Source: Allantophomopsis cytisporea
Taxonomy: Eukaryota > Ascomycota > Leotiomycetes > Phacidiales > Phacidiaceae
Length of the DNA: 64,000 bases
Assembly (NCBI GenBank): GCA_024752435.1
Contig: CP103026.1
Span: 434,001 to 498,000, forward strand
Direction: 5' to 3'
A program made the position numbers and the translations under genes. The notes under the pieces were generated by a model. The model saw only the letters and a list, made by a program, of their open reading frames with translations. It was not told the DNA's origin and ran no database searches. Positions 58,498 to 64,000 of the stretch are shown in pieces (positions within the stretch are counted from its first letter, which is position 1; every line of letters starts with the position of its first letter).

Positions 58498-60690
58498 ATG
58501 ACTATTCTTACTGGCCACGGACTGAACCGGGTCATCACGGCTACTGCAGGCTCTGGGTTCCTCCTGTAAGTTCAAGAGTAAGCTCCTGATAGATGCAATT
58601 GTTGCTCATAGCCATATAGCTTTGGATATGATCAGGGTGTTATGTCAGGACTCTTGACAGGCAGCGCGTTCGTCAACCAATTTCCAAGCATTGATACCAC
58701 CGATACTGGACATGGCAGCTCCTCCCTTCAAGGAACTGTGTAAGTTATATCTTTTGGATTGCTTGAAATTAATCTTACTAAATTCCGTTTGTGAATGAAG
58801 TGTTGCAATTTATGAAATTGTATGACTTTCCAAACTCCCGTTGACTTAATGTCTTTGACTAACATATTTGAAAGGGGTGCTTCTTTGGATCTATATTCTG
58901 CTTCTTGTTCGGTGAACATCTTGGACGTAGGAAATGTATTATGGCTGGCTGTATCGTTCTGAGTATTGGTGCTGCTCTCCAGGCTTCGGCGAACACAATT
59001 GCGCAGCTCATCGTGGGCCGAATCGTAGCAGGTCTCGGAAATGGCATGAATACGAGTACTATTCGTGAGTCGTTCTTGGGCTGGGTAAGGAAGGAATATC
59101 ACTAACATTTTGACAGCTGTGTGGCATTCAGAGCTCATGCAAGCAACAAAGCGTGGCAAAGGAGTAAGGTTTTACCTTTAGAAGTGTATTAGCATAACAA
59201 TACTAAAGAGTGGATAGCTTGCTATAGAATTGTCCATCAACATCTTTGGTGTCATGATGGCGTATTGTGAGTCTTTAGGATCCACAATTTTAAAGCGCCG
59301 TAAGAAACACAAAAGCTAATCTGTTTGTAGGGGTTGATTATGGCTTTAGCTACGTTAATAGCGCTGCTCAATTTCGAGTCCCCTTGGCTCTCCAGATCCT
59401 CTTTGCTTTGATATCCTTCTTAGGTGTATTGGTTCTCCCTGAGTCACCTAGATGGCTCATTGCTCACGAACGTGTGGACGAGGCCCGTCACATCCTATGG
59501 GCTCTTGATATCAATGCAAAATCCATTGAGGAATCACATCCTGTTGTAGAACGCGAAATGGTAGAGATCCAGCATGCTTTGGCAGAAGAGAGAAAAGCCG
59601 CAATAAGAAGTAACTTCTTCACAATGTTCCGTAACGGACCCCAGAAATTTCTTCACAGAACTCTGCTCGGTATTGGTGGACAGTTCATGCAACAGCTTTC
59701 TGGAATCAATCTCATCACTTATGTAAGTTTGTTTCATGACTCCTGTTCTGATAAGTGACGAAGTCTCACATTGTTCAGTATGCACCAGTAATATTCCAAA
59801 AATCCGTCAAAATCTCGCACAACACTTCGTTGCTGTTAGCTGGATTCAATGGTACGTGATAGGGAAGTCATCCAGGTTCGGCTGTTGTATTAATGGACAT
59901 AGGAATTGCTTATTTCCTCTCTTCATTGATCCCAATCTGGATCATCGATCGGTAGGTCGTCTTAGGATTTTTCGTCACGTTGCTAATAATATTTAGACTC
60001 GGACGACGCAAGTTGATGCTCTTCGCCGTAGCCGGGCAAGCCGCATGCATGGCAATTCTCGCAGGCACCGTTTCCACTGGCACCAAAAGTGGAGGCATCG
60101 TTGCAACGGTTATGCTGTTCCTCTTTAATTTTTTCTTTGCAATTGGACTTCTGGCAATTCCTTGTGAGTTTTGAAAAAGTCTCCTGCCATATGACTTGAA
60201 GTTTTAACAATGTGGGAAGGGTTACTTCCAGCAGAATATGCACCTCTTGCCATCAGGACCCGCGCAGCATCTCTATCATCTTCAAGCAATTGGGTAAGAT
60301 ACCACTGCAGAGTTGACGTAGCAACGATTTTCTAATCGTTCAGATCTTTACATTTCTCGTCGTTGAAATTACACCCGTGTCCATTTCAAGCATCGAATGG
60401 CGAACGTATATTTACTTTGCAGGTAAGTCTTAGTAGGAGTCTGTAGAACAGTATATCGAGATTCTAATGGAATTGCTACAGTCTTCAATGCGCTCTTTAT
60501 CCCACTCATTTACCTTTTTTACCCCGAGACGCAAAATCTTTCGCTCGAACAGATTGATAAGTTATTCACCGGAGACAAAGTTTTGCTGCATTGGAAGTCG
60601 TCTTTGAATGAGATCGAGTTCATTGCTGGGAGTGAAGTGGACACTAAGAATGAGACTGAGGTACAGCATGTGGATGATCAAAAGCGCTGA
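58498..60690 (+). CDS. MFS sugar transporter (hexose/polyol family)
   Basis: Thirteen exons: 58498-58565, 58620-58739, 58801-58819, 58875-59064, 59117-59163, 59218-59266, 59331-59722, 59779-59851, 59903-59951, 59997-60163, 60220-60293, 60344-60422 and 60482-60690. All phases close at 511 residues. A sugar:H+ symporter or facilitator of the plasma membrane with 12 spans. Signatures in order: LLFGYDQGVMSGLL, GEHLGRRK, VGRIVAGLGNGMNTSTIPVW, LPESPRWL, QQLSGINLITYYAPVIF, DRLGRRK, PAEYAPLAIRTRA and PETQNLSLEQIDKLF. Exon 3 is a 19-base microexon (VVAIYEI part). NWIFTFLVVEITP matches the late helix of fungal members (usually NWxxNFxVxxITP). The substrate cannot be read. Placement between the reductase and the regulator suggests the cluster's sugar importer. 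Confidence 0.94.
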
Positions 60691-61285
60691 TTTTAATTAT
60701 GATATATAAGATGTATATAGATAGTAAGCTCTTTGATAGACGCAATACCAAAAAGTCAATTTAACGTTACCTCAGTCTTCTCAATACTCATGATAGAACC
60801 TGAAATTTGGTGTGAAGGTATCATACATATTTCACAAAGTAGAGTAAATGAGAATAGTACTGGTATTCAAAGTACTACGATTACTGAGAGAATGGTGTTT
60901 TGCTGATCAGTCATAGAGATATGGGCGAGTAAATAATTGAACTTGCTCTTAATACAATTTACTCGGAATTCCTAGTATGGTAACCCGTAATACGGGAATA
61001 TCCCGTATTCACAATTCCATTCTGCGAAACCCAAAAGTAGCGTAACAGAGTTTGAGAGGCGCAACCGCCTAATATTTCCTAGTTAGGCACCCGCGGCAGC
61101 AGACACCATAATAATACAGCACAGTAGATCTTTCGACTGAACTCTCCACAAACATACCTCAACGTACAGTTCTAATCTGCAAAGAAGAAATCCCAAGCGA
61201 TAAGACACTTTCCAATCTGATAACTGTTTTTGGAGTATTGAATCTCAATGAGTGTTGAGCGGGTCCTTGTGCATTCTAGTCTACG
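60691..61285. other. Intergenic between transporter and regulator
   Basis: 595 bases containing the transporter 3' end and the regulator promoter. Around 60985-61010 the repeated ACGGGAATATCCCGTATT gives an inverted pair ATACGGGA/TCCCGTAT, a possible binding site. Confidence 0.5.
60990..61008. promoter_or_regulatory. Inverted repeat upstream of the Zn2Cys6 gene
   Basis: AATACGGGAATATCCCGTATT is a near-perfect palindrome centred on AATAT about 285 bases before the regulator ATG. The arms contain CGG/CCG, the half-sites that Zn2Cys6 dimers bind, so autoregulation is possible. Only the motif is seen; the binding is inference. Confidence 0.45.
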
Positions 61286-63966
61286 ATGGAAGCCTCAACA
61301 ATTGGGTCCTCAGCTTCTAGGAGTCGGAGAACTAACGGGAAAGATCTTTTCAGACCGGCGGGGAAGCCAACTAGAACAAGAACAGGTTGTGCGAACTGCA
61401 GGAAGAGACATAGAAAATGTTCGTCGCTCCCATGTCATGACTCCTAAACATCGCCCAAGTATGTAGCTGTACAGCTGATATGAACTATTTGTAGGCGATG
61501 AAGTCAAGCCAACATGTCTCAACTGTCGCCAAAGAAAGGAGAACTGCAATTGGAATGCCAAGATATCTTTCAAGGCTGGAAACTCGAAGTATTTAGATGC
61601 GGAACATCCCTCTATGAAATCTGCTGTTAATCCTAAGAGACAATCCGTCCAATTTGAAGTATGCATCAATCCCTATTAACTTTGAATATCGGATATTGAT
61701 ATTAAATTTGTAGATTGTGAACTTACCCGGAGCAAAATCACAACCTGCTCAGTCAACTCCTGAAGTTTTTGATAGTAATTCGACCAATTATGACGAAAGT
61801 AGAGAAGCCATATCTATCTATGACTATGGGTTTGACGAGAGTCCTGGAGCAAACAAGCAAGTACAATCTGTTACTTCCAGCCCTCAATATATGTCACCAC
61901 CGGAAACCAGGATGAGTCAATCAACAGAATCACCATCGCAAGACACTATACCGCATTTCCCTGGAGAATCGGCCATGCGTCTCGACATGAACAGTTTCTC
62001 TCCTGGGACCCATATAAATCTTCATGGAGGTGGATCACTCTCAGCAGAGACACCAACTTCTCGATCAACAGATTTTCATGTTGTGAATACTCCTAGTGCA
62101 AGCTCATCTGTTCATATTCAAGACGCTGCGGCAGATCTTTTGTCTTTGCGTTTCCAGACAGGAGAAGTTCCTATGGGTCATGAGTATAGCAATATGCTAG
62201 GCCATGTGAGTAATACATCTCCTGTCCGGAGTCTTATGGAAAAAGACACGCCTGATCCTTCTGAACTCTACGAGCCAAACTTCAGTGCCATGAATCAAGA
62301 TATATTTGATCTCAACGATGGTATATTCATACCTGGCTCGGCGTATGAAGAGCTGCACAAAACACTTCGTAGTCATATCATCAATACCGCTAGATCCAAC
62401 GGTCCTTCACGAATTCCGAGTCCAAGTTTTCCACGGAATCTAGACAAGCTCAATACGGATTCTACAGATTCTACGAAGAGTATAAATCATGATAGTCTAG
62501 AACCTGACCTGGATTCCTCTAATTCAGTACCTGACATTTCACCCTACCAACAGTATGTTTTATTACACAATTGGGTAACCGAGATCGCACCATGGGTAGG
62601 ACTCGCCACAGAACAAGGTTGACTTCCATCTGACAGAGTTTAGCTTGACAAATTTGACAATCAGCGACACTTTGAACACAAAATTCCGATGCTGGCTAAG
62701 GAGACACCCCATCTCATGTACTCCATGTTAGCCTTGTCAGCCCGTCAAATCGAGAGGAAGGACCCTTCAAGACCATCCTCGCTGAGTTTCGCATTATATC
62801 AGCATGCAATACACTTACTTCTACCTGAGCTTCAAACAAAAGACTCGACAGTCATAGCGTCTTGTGTGATACTTTGCGTACTGGAGATGATGAGCTGTCA
62901 GTCATATTTAGACAGTTCGTGCTTCTTCTGGCTGACTACTTCTACAGGTTCGCCGAAAGCTTGGCGGCGACACCTTGACGGTTGTGCTAACTTGCTCGAA
63001 GCTGTGGGGATAAACGGATTCGTCGGTGGATTGGAAGAAGCCTTGTTCTGGTGTTTGGTCAGAATCGGTTCGTTACACCCTTGAGGATGATATGGGAGTA
63101 TCGAAAGCTAATATGTCCAGATGTTTGTTGTGGTCTCATCTCGCAAGAAGAAACCATTATCCCCATAAAACACTGGGCTTCCAACATCGATTTGACAGAA
63201 GACATCAAGTTATTCAAAAACCCAGCCAACTCCTTCGATAAATATGCTAGCTACGCAGTGTACCTCTGCGCCCGTGTGATAGAATTTAATGCGTCAAATT
63301 TGTATGGTCAAAATAGTTACAAACGAAGGTCTAGTGTACAACAGGAGATGACGTATGATTACAAAGCGAAATGGACAAGACTGTTTGATCTATTGGAAAG
63401 CTGGTTTGAGGAGAGGCCACAAGAGATGAAGCCTATCCTCACTATATCGGCTGCCACCAAAGATCACAAGTCGCCATTTCCAACTGTACTTTACGGAAAC
63501 GGACCTTCTGGTGGGTTCCGAAGGACTTGGCGTGTTATCAACGGCTAACACTGTGGCAGTATCTGGTAACCAGATGTATCATACTGGCAGTTTACTGATG
63601 TTACAGTCGAAGCCCGGAGAAGTAAAATTGCGAAATCAAGGAGTACATGGACCCTTCTCTTGAACAATGCCGTCGACATTTTCGTTGTACATTTACTGTC
63701 TTTGGGATTCAGGCTGACGTGTTTCCTAGCGCTCAATTCTCTGGCATGCGCGGCAGATAATTGGGATCTCGGAATCGAATGATCACCATGGTTCCTGGAC
63801 AAATTCCATTCAACCTTTGTGGATCGCAGGAAAAGTGATGAGCCATCCAAGTGAGCATAAAGTGGTCCTCGAGATTTATTCTAGAATTGAGAAGGAAACA
63901 GGATGGGCAACATCTTGGAGAGCGGACGATTTAAGAGACCATTGGGGTGACCTGGAAGCCTGTTGA
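61286..63966 (+). CDS. Zn2Cys6 transcription factor (Fungal_trans_2 type)
   Basis: Eight exons: 61286-61418, 61495-61658, 61714-62595, 62644-62896, 62948-63067, 63121-63510, 63560-63642 and 63730-63966. All phases close at 753 residues, ending 34 bases before the window edge. The binuclear zinc cluster is CANC-RKRHRK-C-DEVKPT-C-LNC-RQRKEN-C (Cys 35, 38, 45, 52, 55, 62; spacing 2-6-6-2-6). The first intron splits the third Cys codon (donor GTTCGT). A long Ser/Thr/Pro-rich middle follows. The C-terminal regulatory domain reads EIAPW + LDKFDNQRHFEHKIPMLA, then LMYSMLALSARQIER, SPKAWRRHLDGCANLLEAVG and RIDVCCGLISQEETIIP, as in ARCA-like regulators. The final exon gives ILWHARQIIGIS…DLRDHWGDLEAC. 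Next to the transporter, it is the probable pathway-specific activator. The donor of exon 7 (63643) is the least certain junction. Confidence 0.9.
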
Positions 63967-64000
63967 AAACAGCATCAGGCGGGGCTCTGGAAGTTGCCAG

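Noticed and set aside
61248..61466. 72-codon frame starting MSVERVLVHSS
   Set aside because: Out of phase with the zinc-cluster frame. The correct frame starts at 61286 and yields all six cysteines.

Overview
The window is fungal nuclear DNA from a filamentous ascomycete (Pezizomycotina). The gene models are typical: short GT-AG introns of about 48-150 nt, TACTAAC/CTAAT-like branch sites, and ascomycete versions of VPS10, SOF1, RPN6, the PP2A B subunit and a Zn2Cys6 regulator. Protein style and AT-rich spacers suggest Leotiomycetes (Helotiales), but that is inference. No tRNA, rRNA, CRISPR or intact transposon was seen.

Layout. 0-7 kb: an F-box-like hypothetical protein, a gene-poor spacer, then a four-exon lysine 2,3-aminomutase, which is a bacterial-type radical SAM enzyme. 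6.7-14.6 kb: about 8 kb without an intact gene, containing a frameshifted pseudogene (8387-8966), a possible decayed reading frame (9950-10462) and short tandem repeats. 14.6-25.6 kb: conserved housekeeping genes, namely an unknown conserved protein, the sorting receptor VPS10, and the divergent pair SOF1 / RPN6. 27-30 kb: a ten-exon amino-acid permease. 30-43 kb: a block of acidic, low-complexity proteins. It holds two DUF3659-type repeat proteins in tandem and two paralogous small proteins that share a C-terminal 'LRLDLNL' box and an intron position. A small conserved fungal protein lies between the two paralogues. 43.9-51.6 kb: an NTF2-like-fold protein with a long disordered tail, the PP2A B regulatory subunit (CDC55, six exons), and an unknown protein. 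51.7-52.2 kb: a broken MAPEG-family gene.

53.7-64 kb: the most interesting stretch is a four-gene cluster. It comprises a dihydroxyacetone-synthase-type transketolase (minus strand), a short-chain dehydrogenase/reductase, an MFS sugar transporter with 13 exons, and a Zn2Cys6/Fungal_trans_2 transcription factor that ends 34 bases before the window edge. The transketolase and reductase share a 584-bp divergent promoter with two GTGGGG (CreA-type) motifs. Uptake + oxidoreductase + C2/C3 transferase + local regulator looks like a self-contained, carbon-regulated sugar or polyol utilisation unit. The substrate is not known.

Exon boundaries were worked out by hand from splice consensus, reading frame and remembered family conservation. 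Protein lengths given are for those spliced models.
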